Shown here: positions 1 through 6,897 of the stretch, piece by piece
Position numbering within the stretch: position 1 is the first letter of the stretch
Layout: every line of letters begins with the position of its first letter
Source of the DNA: an uncultured Oscillospiraceae bacterium
GTDB taxonomy: Bacteria; Bacillota; Clostridia; Oscillospirales; Oscillospiraceae
Assembly: GCA_934630555.1 (NCBI GenBank)
Contig: CAKTXB010000057.1
Coordinates: 1-10,052 of the forward strand
Direction: 5' to 3'
Length of the DNA stretch: 10,052 nt
Translations under genes and position numbers: made by a program
The notes under the pieces: model-generated
The model's input: only the letters and a program-made list of their open reading frames with translations
The model's database searches: none
Told to the model about the DNA's origin: nothing

Positions 1-1094
1 TCGATGCGGCCGCCGTACAGCTCCGGATGGCCGAAGAAGCTGACGTCCACCATCACGGTCATACCCGGCACCAGCTCAAAGTCGCCGTTCGGGCCAAAGA
101 AGGGCGATTCCGCCTCCATCAGGCCGATGGAATGCACAAACGGGCAGACAAGATACTTCATCAGGCCGTACTTTTCAAAATACTTGCGGCCGGGCACATC
201 CAGCTCACGGCCCGACATACCGGGCTTCAGGATGGCCTGCGTCTGACGCAGCACCTCGCGCAGATGGTTGATGAGCTCCTTCTGGCGCGGAGTATACACG
301 CCGCTGACCGGGAGAATGTCGCCCACTGTGCCCGCATAGCCGTTCACACGCGGCGCAATGCCGATCATGACCAGCTCGCCTTCCTGCATCACGCGGTTCG
401 TGGCCGTCGGCACAACGGCCTTTGCACGTTCGCCGGAACCGACAATGGTGGAATAGGCAAAACTCGTTGCGCCATTCGCACGGCAGATGGCCTCGCCGGC
501 CGCCGCCACTTCATATTCATACGCGCCCGGACGGATGGCCGCGACCATCTTGTCATAGGCCAGGTCGCACAGATGCGTGGCAGCCAGGATCTGCTCATCC
601 TCCCACGGGCTCTTGTAAGCGCGCAGGGTCTCATATTCATCGGTGATGTCCACCAGCTCCACGCCCTCAAAGCCGGCGGCAAAGTCCACATAGACCTGGT
701 GCGGAATGGTGGCCGTGCCCACAAAGCCGATGCGGCGCAGGTTCGTGCCCTGGGCGCGCAGTTCTTCATTCAGCTGCTTAAAGTTGATGATCACGGCGTT
801 CGGATACTCCTCATTCGGCACCATAAACACCGGGAAGCAGCGCACCTTGGTGATGGCGGAGTTCATCTGCGCAAACGGCTCTGATTCCGGGCCGCCCAGC
901 AGATACGGCTCACCCTCTACCGGCACGAGCACCGCGCCCTTTTCAAACTGGCCGCACCAGCCGGTCAGATACCAGCCGTTGGCCACGTTCAGTTCATCAA
1001 AATAGACCAGCGCCGCGTCAAGCTCCTTTTCCTTCAGGATCTTGCGGATGTTTGCAATTCTTTTTTCAGTCTCTGCCATATTGTAGTACGACAT
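1..1094 (-). CDS. M24-family (creatinase / Xaa-Pro aminopeptidase fold) protein, 3' end cut by window edge
   Basis: The first 364 residues of a cytoplasmic 'pita-bread' fold hydrolase are visible; the C-terminus lies beyond the left edge. Residues 1-150 form the creatinase-type N-terminal domain (MAETEKRIANIRKIL opening, YFDELNVANGWYLTGW). Residues from about 155 form the M24 catalytic domain (AYKSPWEDEQILAA, AIRPGAYEYEVAAAGEAI, VHSIGL, LVPGMTVMV). The family normally binds two metals through Asp, Asp, His, Glu and Glu. Here the first two Asp positions are Gly245 and Thr256, His321 is kept, and the third acidic ligand is Asp350. The last ligand would follow GGRI at the truncated codon, which begins GA and so fits Glu or Asp. 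The pattern resembles metal-free creatinase more than aminopeptidase P. The ATG is preceded by AAAGGAG at 7-nt spacing. It lies 54 nt after the M81 gene and is probably the next cistron. Family call is firm; the reaction is unknown. Confidence 0.88.
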   Translation of the reverse strand, partial: MSYYNMAETEKRIANIRKILKEKELDAALVYFDELNVANGWYLTGWCGQFEKGAVLVPVEGEPYLLGGPESEPFAQMNSAITKVRCFPVFMVPNEEYPNAVIINFKQLNEELRAQGTNLRRIGFVGTATIPHQVYVDFAAGFEGVELVDITDEYETLRAYKSPWEDEQILAATHLCDLAYDKMVAAIRPGAYEYEVAAAGEAICRANGATSFAYSTIVGSGERAKAVVPTATNRVMQEGELVMIGIAPRVNGYAGTVGDILPVSGVYTPRQKELINHLREVLRQTQAILKPGMSGRELDVPGRKYFEKYGLMKYLVCPFVHSIGLMEAESPFFGPNGDFELVPGMTVMVDVSFFGHPELYGGRI

Positions 1095-1148
1095 AATAAA
1101 GCTCCTTTCAACTTTACATTTGTTATTATATGGTGAATGATTTGCTGA

Positions 1149-2567
1149 TTACAGAAAATCGTCATCCAGTGGGTACATGGGGCGGCGAATGTGCTGCATG
1201 TGCATATCCTCCAGCCGCTCCGTGGACGCGCCCGGCGTAAAGGCCAGAATGGACCGCTCAGCAATGGCCGCCAGTTCCGGGAACAGATAGCCCAGCTTTA
1301 CGACCACAATGCCGAAGTCCGTGAAATTCAGGTCAATGGACTCGAAAATATCCGGCCGGCACATAGAGGCGCGGTTTTTCGTGATGACCACGGTCATATC
1401 GCCGCAGTCCAGCGTGGCGCTTGGGCCGCCGTTATCGTGCTGATAGGAGAGAATATCCCCCCGGTGGATGAGCCTGCCGCAGATCGTGGCCGACTCGCTC
1501 CGCGGGTCGAGCGACCCGCCGACGTTCACTTCCAGCGTATCGCCAAGCGCCGCAGCATAGCAGGCGTCGCAGGCTGCGCTGTCCATAATGCCCGCAATGA
1601 GCACGCGCTTTCCGCCGCCGGCTGCACGCAGACGGTTGAGCAGGAACGCATTATCACCCGCCGCGCCCGCTGTGGTGTTGTCGCCGGAGTCAGACAAAAA
1701 CACCGTCTTTTCCGTGGCCGCAACGGCCCGCCGGATGGCCTCATCCGGGCTGACAGCCTCCACCATGAAGCGGAACTCGTGGCGCACATCGTAAAACATC
1801 CGTGCCAGCTTGTCGGCGCACTGCTTGGCAAGCGCCGTATCCGATTCGTGCGTTACAATAAAGTTCGGGCCCATGAACGGCTCGTCGATCCACGGCTGGC
1901 CGTTGAATACCTGTACGCTCAGCATCCCGGGGATCTCCCGTTCCATGCGCTCGGCTTCGGCCATGATGGATCTCAGCGGCTCCTGCGCCGTGAGTACGGC
2001 GTCGCCCTCAATGACCACCGCCGCGCGGCTGAGCTGCGGCCGCGGCAGAATTTTCTTCTCCATGCACGTCACAAGCGCCCGCAGCGCCCGGTGCTGTGTT
2101 TCCACACGGTCGGCGTGCGGCGCGGTGCGGAAAGCGCACACGCAGTTACAAAGCTCCGGAATACGGTCCGAGTTGTCGGCGTGGAAGTCCATGGCCACGC
2201 TCACGGGAATATCATAGCCAATGCGCTCGCGCAAGCGCTCCAGCAGCCACGTGTCGCCCGAGCCGATCTCCTCCACACACATTGCGCCGTGCAGATACAG
2301 CCACACACCGTCAATGCCGCTTGTGGGAATGCCGTTTACAATGCCCTCGGCCAGCTCCAGAAAATCTTCTTTCACCACCGGCCCGCCGGGCAGCGCGTGC
2401 GCGTACAGCGTGGGCACGACTTCTATGTCATATTCCTTCAGCAGTTCGGAGATCTGGATCTTTTCCAGCATATCCATGCCATATGCCCGGTCAAAATCCT
2501 CCAAATGCGTCAAAACCGGCGTGAGGGAGTTGCCCTCGCACTGCAAAGAACCGATCGCAATTCTCAT
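1149..2567 (-). CDS. M81-family metallopeptidase homologue (MlrC / microcystinase-like)
   Basis: This 472-residue protein has no signal peptide and fits the MlrC family over its full length. The N-terminal domain opens MRIAIGSLQCEGNS and carries LHGAM (92-96), DFHAD (127-131) and PHAD (150-153). The C-terminal MlrC domain includes a SDSGDNTTAGAAGDN segment (292-306), and the protein ends RRPMYPLDDDFL. Glu11, His93, Asp127, His129 and His151 fall where I recall the zinc ligands and catalytic residues of microcystinase MlrC, with the same H-34-D-2-H-22-H spacing, so it should be an active metalloenzyme. MlrC cleaves linear peptides, but most family members are uncharacterised. The gene starts 12 nt after the glycosidase stop, and its Shine-Dalgarno overlaps that stop (TGAGGAGG), so translation is probably coupled. 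Inferred role: hydrolysing an amide or peptide bond in the imported conjugate. Family is confident; substrate is not known. Confidence 0.9.
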   Translation of the reverse strand: MRIAIGSLQCEGNSLTPVLTHLEDFDRAYGMDMLEKIQISELLKEYDIEVVPTLYAHALPGGPVVKEDFLELAEGIVNGIPTSGIDGVWLYLHGAMCVEEIGSGDTWLLERLRERIGYDIPVSVAMDFHADNSDRIPELCNCVCAFRTAPHADRVETQHRALRALVTCMEKKILPRPQLSRAAVVIEGDAVLTAQEPLRSIMAEAERMEREIPGMLSVQVFNGQPWIDEPFMGPNFIVTHESDTALAKQCADKLARMFYDVRHEFRFMVEAVSPDEAIRRAVAATEKTVFLSDSGDNTTAGAAGDNAFLLNRLRAAGGGKRVLIAGIMDSAACDACYAAALGDTLEVNVGGSLDPRSESATICGRLIHRGDILSYQHDNGGPSATLDCGDMTVVITKNRASMCRPDIFESIDLNFTDFGIVVVKLGYLFPELAAIAERSILAFTPGASTERLEDMHMQHIRRPMYPLDDDFL

Positions 2568-2579
2568 CTGCCGCCCTCC

Positions 2580-4682
2580 TCAGGCCCAAAGCCAGCCCAA
2601 CGACTCCACGCCTAAGTACACCGGCTCTGGATCGGCGTGCGCCGGGTCAAGCAGGTTGTGGATGCTTCGTTTCAGTTCATGATACGGGATCATGCACGAT
2701 TTTACGCCCGTCTGCGTGCAGGGGCACACGTCAAAGTAGTTCGCCTTGATGATGTCAAATTCTTTTTCGTTCAGCGCATCCAGTTCCAGCAGATACTGCC
2801 GCTTTTCCTCCTCCGCTTCCGCCTCAGCCCATTGCAGGCTCACAAGACCCATGTCGTAAATGACACGGCAGCGGTCCAGCGACACGCGCCATTTCTTAAA
2901 GTGCGGTGCAAACGCCCGCAGACGCTCGTCGGCGCGCACGGCGGCCAAAATATCGTCCAGCTCCTGCGCCAGCCGCGGATAGTCCGCAATGGCCTGCTCC
3001 AGGCGCGGAATGTCGCGTTTTTCAATTTTGTTGCGCGCAAACGGGAACTCCAGCGCAAACAGGTTCAGCTGGCTCTCATGGATCGTCAGCATATTGTGCA
3101 TGACATCCCAGATCTTCTCTTCCAGCGGCCCAAATACGGCGCGCAGCGCGTAGCGGCAGAAATCCTCCGGCTCACGTTCTCCGCCCCAGCCGTAGTAGGC
3201 ATGGGCAAAGAAGGCCATAAAGAAGCCGTACCACTCAAACTGATAGCCGTTGATGCCTGCCACGCGGCGCGCAGCTGAGCCGCGGTGCTGGCGGATGTCC
3301 TCCTCCACATACTGCGTGATGGACTCTTCCTCCGCCCGCAGGCCGTTAAAGCGGAACGGCCGGATGAGCCGCCCAAGCCCCGCCGCAAAGCCGATGGCCT
3401 CGGTGTCGCGCGCACGGATGCGCCGGCGGCCAAACGCAGCGATCCACTTGTCAAACTCGCTGTCCTCCACATACTGGCCCGGTGCCCAGAACAGCACCAC
3501 ATCCTCCGGGATGCTTTCCACCATGGAGCGGATGAGCTCCTCACTGCGCACCAGCGGCGGCTGCCGCCACGCGCGCAGGCCAATGACAATATCCGGTTTC
3601 AGACGCTTGAGCTCGTCGTAAAGGATCTTCAGCAGATACGTGTTGGCGTTGTGCAGCGCCTGCTCCGGCGTTTCGGCGCCCTTCCAGAACGTCTTTTTGC
3701 AGGCTTCACAGCCGCAGTACCAGAACGCCTCTTCGCTCTCTTCAAAGTCGATGCCGTCAAAGCCCTGGTCCACCACGCGCTTCATGCAGTATTTGAGATA
3801 GTCGATCGTCGTGGGGTCGCTCAGGCACAGACTGTCAAAGTCATTGATAAACTTGCTGTCCTGCGGCATTTTCATCCGCTTTTCGCGGTGCGCGTTGCTG
3901 TAGCCGCCGGAATAGCTGTTAAGGCCAATGTAGGCAAAGAAGCCGATGCCCAGTGCATGGCCGTAACGGATGAGCTCCGGCAGGAACTCGTGGGCCACAT
4001 TCGGGTGCAGATATTCTGTTTCCACCCAGCTTTCGCTTTCCGCGTTCCACAGCTTCATGCGCAAACCGCGCAGCACCGTTTCGGGATATTCCGGCATTTC
4101 ATACGGCCAGTAGCCATACAGGCACAGATTCAGCTGGTTGATCTTATAGTCGGCGCAGATGCGCAAAAATCGTTTCCACTCGTCCAGGCCCCACAGCTGC
4201 ATATCAAAACCGAACCGGCCATAGCCCGCGTACCACGCAAACGTTGTGGACAGGCTGCGATATTCCACCGACGGCCAGTCAAGGATACGGCAGCAGTCCA
4301 CGTGCCAGCCGCTTTCCGCATCCCCCTCCAAAAGCTGCTTGAGCGTGGAGATGGCATATTGGAAACCCGCGTTCGTGTTGCAGAACACCTCGATCTGCTC
4401 GTTTGTGATCTGCAGGCAATAGCCCTGTGCGCACAGCATTTCCTGCGCATAGGCATCCAGCCCCGCCAGCTGTTCGCTTTGCAGCCGCGCCGCGCGCAGA
4501 CGCACCGGGCGCGTACCGCCCGCTGTCTGCCGCAGCCGGGGAATATCCCAAAGCCGCTCATCCAGCAGCTCCGCCGCGTTCTCCAGAAAATCATCCTGGA
4601 CCAAAAGGCTGAGTCTGTCAAACGGGCCCAGCACAGCATTGCCCTGCTGCAGCCGCTTGACCTCTGGCATACATAACCGCAT
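2580..4682 (-). CDS. Putative cytoplasmic glycoside hydrolase, GH20/GH67/GH84-like architecture
   Basis: This is a 700-residue protein without signal peptide. Residues 1-120 resemble the alpha/beta domain found before the barrel in GH20, GH67 and GH84 (GYCLQITNEQIEVFCNTNAG near 87-106). A TIM barrel starts at about 135 with DWPSVEYRSLS, as in GH20/GH67-like enzymes. Residues 308-329 contain an acidic cluster (D312, E314, E315, E317, E318) followed by Cys323, Cys325 and Cys328 (C-x-C-x-x-C). The classical GH20 H-x-G-x-D-E motif is not visible, so hexosaminidase activity should not be assumed. The last 200 residues look mainly helical. An upstream ATG at 4745 would add 21 residues, but the ATG at 4682 has AGGAGG 9 nt before it and is chosen. 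It follows the importer genes after a 166-nt gap with a strong hairpin and leads directly into the M81 gene. Likely role: cleaving an imported glycoside inside the cell. Fold is fairly sure, family and substrate unsure. Confidence 0.8.
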   Translation of the reverse strand: MRLCMPEVKRLQQGNAVLGPFDRLSLLVQDDFLENAAELLDERLWDIPRLRQTAGGTRPVRLRAARLQSEQLAGLDAYAQEMLCAQGYCLQITNEQIEVFCNTNAGFQYAISTLKQLLEGDAESGWHVDCCRILDWPSVEYRSLSTTFAWYAGYGRFGFDMQLWGLDEWKRFLRICADYKINQLNLCLYGYWPYEMPEYPETVLRGLRMKLWNAESESWVETEYLHPNVAHEFLPELIRYGHALGIGFFAYIGLNSYSGGYSNAHREKRMKMPQDSKFINDFDSLCLSDPTTIDYLKYCMKRVVDQGFDGIDFEESEEAFWYCGCEACKKTFWKGAETPEQALHNANTYLLKILYDELKRLKPDIVIGLRAWRQPPLVRSEELIRSMVESIPEDVVLFWAPGQYVEDSEFDKWIAAFGRRRIRARDTEAIGFAAGLGRLIRPFRFNGLRAEEESITQYVEEDIRQHRGSAARRVAGINGYQFEWYGFFMAFFAHAYYGWGGEREPEDFCRYALRAVFGPLEEKIWDVMHNMLTIHESQLNLFALEFPFARNKIEKRDIPRLEQAIADYPRLAQELDDILAAVRADERLRAFAPHFKKWRVSLDRCRVIYDMGLVSLQWAEAEAEEEKRQYLLELDALNEKEFDIIKANYFDVCPCTQTGVKSCMIPYHELKRSIHNLLDPAHADPEPVYLGVESLGWLWA

Positions 4683-4848
4683 TTGCACGTTCCTCCTATT
4701 CCGATCTGTTTTGGTTTTTGCCGTTTGAAGCGAAGTCGGATGCACTCCGGCGCCGCTTCAAGCGGCACGCTTCCCCTGTGCCGGGCACGGCCTTGGCCGT
4801 GCCCGGCTGGGGTCTAAATTCTGTTTGCGATGCGCTGTAATTTGTAAA
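4683..4848 (-). other. Gap between binding-protein gene and glycosidase gene
   Basis: This 166-nt stretch holds no gene. It contains a large GC-rich hairpin (4773-4812), a second small palindrome at 4752-4766 (GCCGCTT, centre C, AAGCGGC) and the ribosome binding site of the glycosidase (AGGAGG, 4692-4697). I see no convincing promoter in the minus direction, so the three enzyme genes are probably read from transcripts that pass through the hairpin. Confidence 0.6.
4773..4812. repeat. Strong GC-rich hairpin between importer and enzyme genes, no U-tract
   Basis: A perfect 13-bp inverted repeat (GCCGGGCACGGCC, 4780-4792, and its complement at 4795-4807) is separated by only TT, so the innermost pairs probably open to make the loop. 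It is extended by CCCC (4773-4776) with GGGG (4809-4812) across a small internal loop. No T-run follows on either strand, so it does not look like an intrinsic terminator. It begins 37 nt after the binding-protein stop codon. Hairpins in this place are known to protect the upstream message from 3' exonucleases and to lower expression of downstream genes. That would suit a binding protein needed in excess, but the role here is inference. Confidence 0.7.
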
Positions 4849-5883
4849 TTACGAACGCTTTGCGATCCACTCGGCAGCTTCTTCCGCTGTGGAAACGCAG
4901 ACATAGTCGGCATAGATCGTGCCCTTCGGCTCGTTGCCGTCCAGGATGCTGACCATTTCGTTCACAGCCAGCTCGCACTCATATTCGCAGTAGTCCACCA
5001 TCGTGGCGGCCATGGTGCCCTCTTCCACTGCGTTCAGCGCTTCCAGGTCGCCGTCGATGCCCACGATCTTGATCTCGGGGCGGCCGGCAGCGATGCAGGC
5101 GTTCATCGCGCCCAGCGCCATCTGGTCGTTGTGTGCAACGATCGCGTCGATCTCGCCCACGTCATACTGCAGCAGCCAGGCCTCGGTGATGTTCATAGCC
5201 GTTTCCTTGTTGAACTCGCCGCACTGCGATTCCTTAATGGTGATGTCGGGATACTTGTCCAGCGCTTCCTTGATGCCGGCGCCGCGGTTGATCTGCGCGG
5301 TGTGGCCAATGATGCCCTGAATTTCAAAGACATTGCCCTTGCCGCCCAGTGCGTCGGCAATGAACTCGCCGGCCATGATGCCGGAGGACTTCACGTCCGT
5401 GCCAACAAACGTGGCGAAGTTATCATTCTCGGTGTAGGAGATGAACTCGACCAGCGGAATGCCGGCGGCCTCGCAGGCCTCAACAGCGGAGCTGCACCCT
5501 TCGTAGCTCAGGCAGTTGAGCAGAATGCCGTCCACTTCGTCCGCGATCATGCTGTCCACGTCGCCCAGCTGCTTTTCAATGGAGTCCTCAGAGTCATAGA
5601 GCAGCAGTTCAACGTTGTCCATCTTGGCGTCAATGGCCTTCAGGGCGTTGACCATGTTCTTGATGAACTCGTATTCCCAGGACTGGGTGCTGACGCCAAT
5701 GCGCCATACCTTGCCCTCGGTGGGCTGTTCGGTGTCGGCAGGGGTCTCGGTCGCAGTCGCGGTATCGGTTGCGGAGTCAGCGGGCGTTTCGGTCGTTGCG
5801 GGGGTGGTGTTTGTCTTGGCGGCGCAGGCCACAAGGCCGAGCACCATGACAAGCGCGAGTAGCAGAGCAATCAGTTTTTTCAT
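4849..5883 (-). CDS. CUT2-type sugar ABC transporter, lipoprotein substrate-binding protein (RbsB-like)
   Basis: This 344-residue extracytoplasmic protein catches the substrate and delivers it to the permease. Residues 1-19 form a lipoprotein signal (MKKLIALLLALVMVLGLVA) with lipobox LVAC, placing the lipidated cysteine at 20. A Thr/Ala/Glu/Pro-rich linker covers about 21-57. From about 59 it has the two-lobed periplasmic-binding-protein type I fold of ribose/galactose binders: WRIGVSTQSWEYEFIKNMV, SMIADEVDGILLNC, GEFIADALGGKGNVFEIQG, INRGAGIKEAL, AIVAHNDQMALGAMNA, IKIVGIDGDLEALNAV. This marks a CUT2 rather than CUT1 system. The start ATG has AAGGAGG at 7-nt spacing, and that site overlaps the permease stop (TAAGGAGG), so the two genes are tightly coupled. 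The ligand cannot be read from sequence; ribose, other monosaccharides, AI-2-like molecules or amino-sugar conjugates are all possible. Confidence 0.95.
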   Translation of the reverse strand: MKKLIALLLALVMVLGLVACAAKTNTTPATTETPADSATDTATATETPADTEQPTEGKVWRIGVSTQSWEYEFIKNMVNALKAIDAKMDNVELLLYDSEDSIEKQLGDVDSMIADEVDGILLNCLSYEGCSSAVEACEAAGIPLVEFISYTENDNFATFVGTDVKSSGIMAGEFIADALGGKGNVFEIQGIIGHTAQINRGAGIKEALDKYPDITIKESQCGEFNKETAMNITEAWLLQYDVGEIDAIVAHNDQMALGAMNACIAAGRPEIKIVGIDGDLEALNAVEEGTMAATMVDYCEYECELAVNEMVSILDGNEPKGTIYADYVCVSTAEEAAEWIAKRS

Positions 5884-5895
5884 TTCGTGTCCTCC

Positions 5896-6897
5896 TTAGT
5901 TCTTTTTAGTCTTAATATCGATCAATACTGCGGCTGCAATAATGATACCTTTGATGATCTTCTGATAATACGACGACACGCCCAGGATCGTCAGGCCGTT
6001 GTCCATAATGGCCAGCATCAGCACGCCAATGATCGTCATGCCGATCTTGCCCACGCCGCCGGTCATACTTGTGCCGCCTACAATAACGGCTGTAATCGCG
6101 TCCATTTCATAGCCGTCCGCCGCCGTCGGCTGGCCGGAGGTGATGCGGGAGGCCAGTACGATACCGGCAACGCCGCACAGCAGACCGTTGAGCACATACG
6201 TGCAGAACTTCACACGCTTGACGTTGATGCCGGCTGCGATCGCCGCGTTCTCGTTGCCGCCCACAGCGTAGATGTAGCGGCCAAAGCGTGTTTTATACAG
6301 AATGAATGTCGCCAGCAGGATCACCACTACCAGCACGATGACCGGGATGGGAATGGAAATGCGGTTCGTCTTGGTGTAATCCCAGAGGTAGCCGTTTCCA
6401 ATGGCTGTAAAGATCTTGTTCTTGATGGTGTGCGGCACGCCGTCGGCAACGACCAGCACGATCCCCTTGGCCGCCGACATGGTGGAAAGCGTCGCAATAA
6501 ACGGCGCAACGCCAAGGTTTGCAACCAGCAGCGCCGTCCACACGCTCATAAGGCCCGCGCTCAGAATGCCCAAAATAATGGCCATGGCCACGCTGTCGGG
6601 ATGAGCCTCCAGCCACAGCGCCGCAACAACGCCGGAGATGGCGCACAGCGGCCCGATGGACAGGTCAATGCCCGCAATGATGATGACCAGCGTCATGCCA
6701 ACTGCCAGAATGCCGTTGATGGAGCTCTGGCGGAAAATGTTGATGACATTGCCCAGCTTGCGGAACGTCGGCGATGCAAATGCAAACACGACGCACATGA
6801 GGATCATGATGAACACGAGCGCATATTTGCGGATCTGCTCGGCCAGCTTCTCGTTGTTCCGATCCTGAAGTACCGTTTTATTTGATGACACTTTCAT
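5896..6897 (-). CDS. CUT2-type sugar ABC transporter permease (RbsC/AraH-like)
   Basis: This 333-residue polytopic membrane protein forms the transport channel, presumably as a homodimer. It has a short basic cytoplasmic N-terminus and a first membrane segment at about 26-42, then the family signature IAGIDLSIGP (74-83). It also has the GGNENAAIAAGI segment (213-224) that contacts the ATPase and the PTAADGYEMDAITAVIVGG stretch (257-275). Most of the rest is hydrophobic, consistent with 8-10 helices. The gene overlaps the end of the ATPase gene by 20 bp, and its ribosome binding site AGGAGG (6900-6905) lies inside the ATPase reading frame. The ATG at 6897 is only 2 nt from that site. A GTG two codons later (6891) has 8-nt spacing like the other genes of the operon and may be the true start; the two products differ by two residues. 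Function is confident, start uncertain. Confidence 0.95.
   Translation of the reverse strand: MKVSSNKTVLQDRNNEKLAEQIRKYALVFIMILMCVVFAFASPTFRKLGNVINIFRQSSINGILAVGMTLVIIIAGIDLSIGPLCAISGVVAALWLEAHPDSVAMAIILGILSAGLMSVWTALLVANLGVAPFIATLSTMSAAKGIVLVVADGVPHTIKNKIFTAIGNGYLWDYTKTNRISIPIPVIVLVVVILLATFILYKTRFGRYIYAVGGNENAAIAAGINVKRVKFCTYVLNGLLCGVAGIVLASRITSGQPTAADGYEMDAITAVIVGGTSMTGGVGKIGMTIIGVLMLAIMDNGLTILGVSSYYQKIIKGIIIAAAVLIDIKTKKN

Noticed and set aside
4237..4245. GCAAACGTT inside the glycosidase gene as a further LacI operator
   Set aside because: It is a single 9-base match in coding sequence without the flanking TCT of the three intergenic copies; likely chance.
2580..4682. Naming the glycosidase a beta-N-acetylhexosaminidase
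   Set aside because: The overall layout is GH20-like, but the defining H-x-G-x-D-E catalytic motif was not found, so the activity cannot be claimed.
4683..4745. 21-residue N-terminal extension of the glycosidase from ATG 4745
   Set aside because: The AGGAGG at 4692-4697 lies within this stretch and points to ATG 4682; the extension is basic and polar, with no signal-peptide character.
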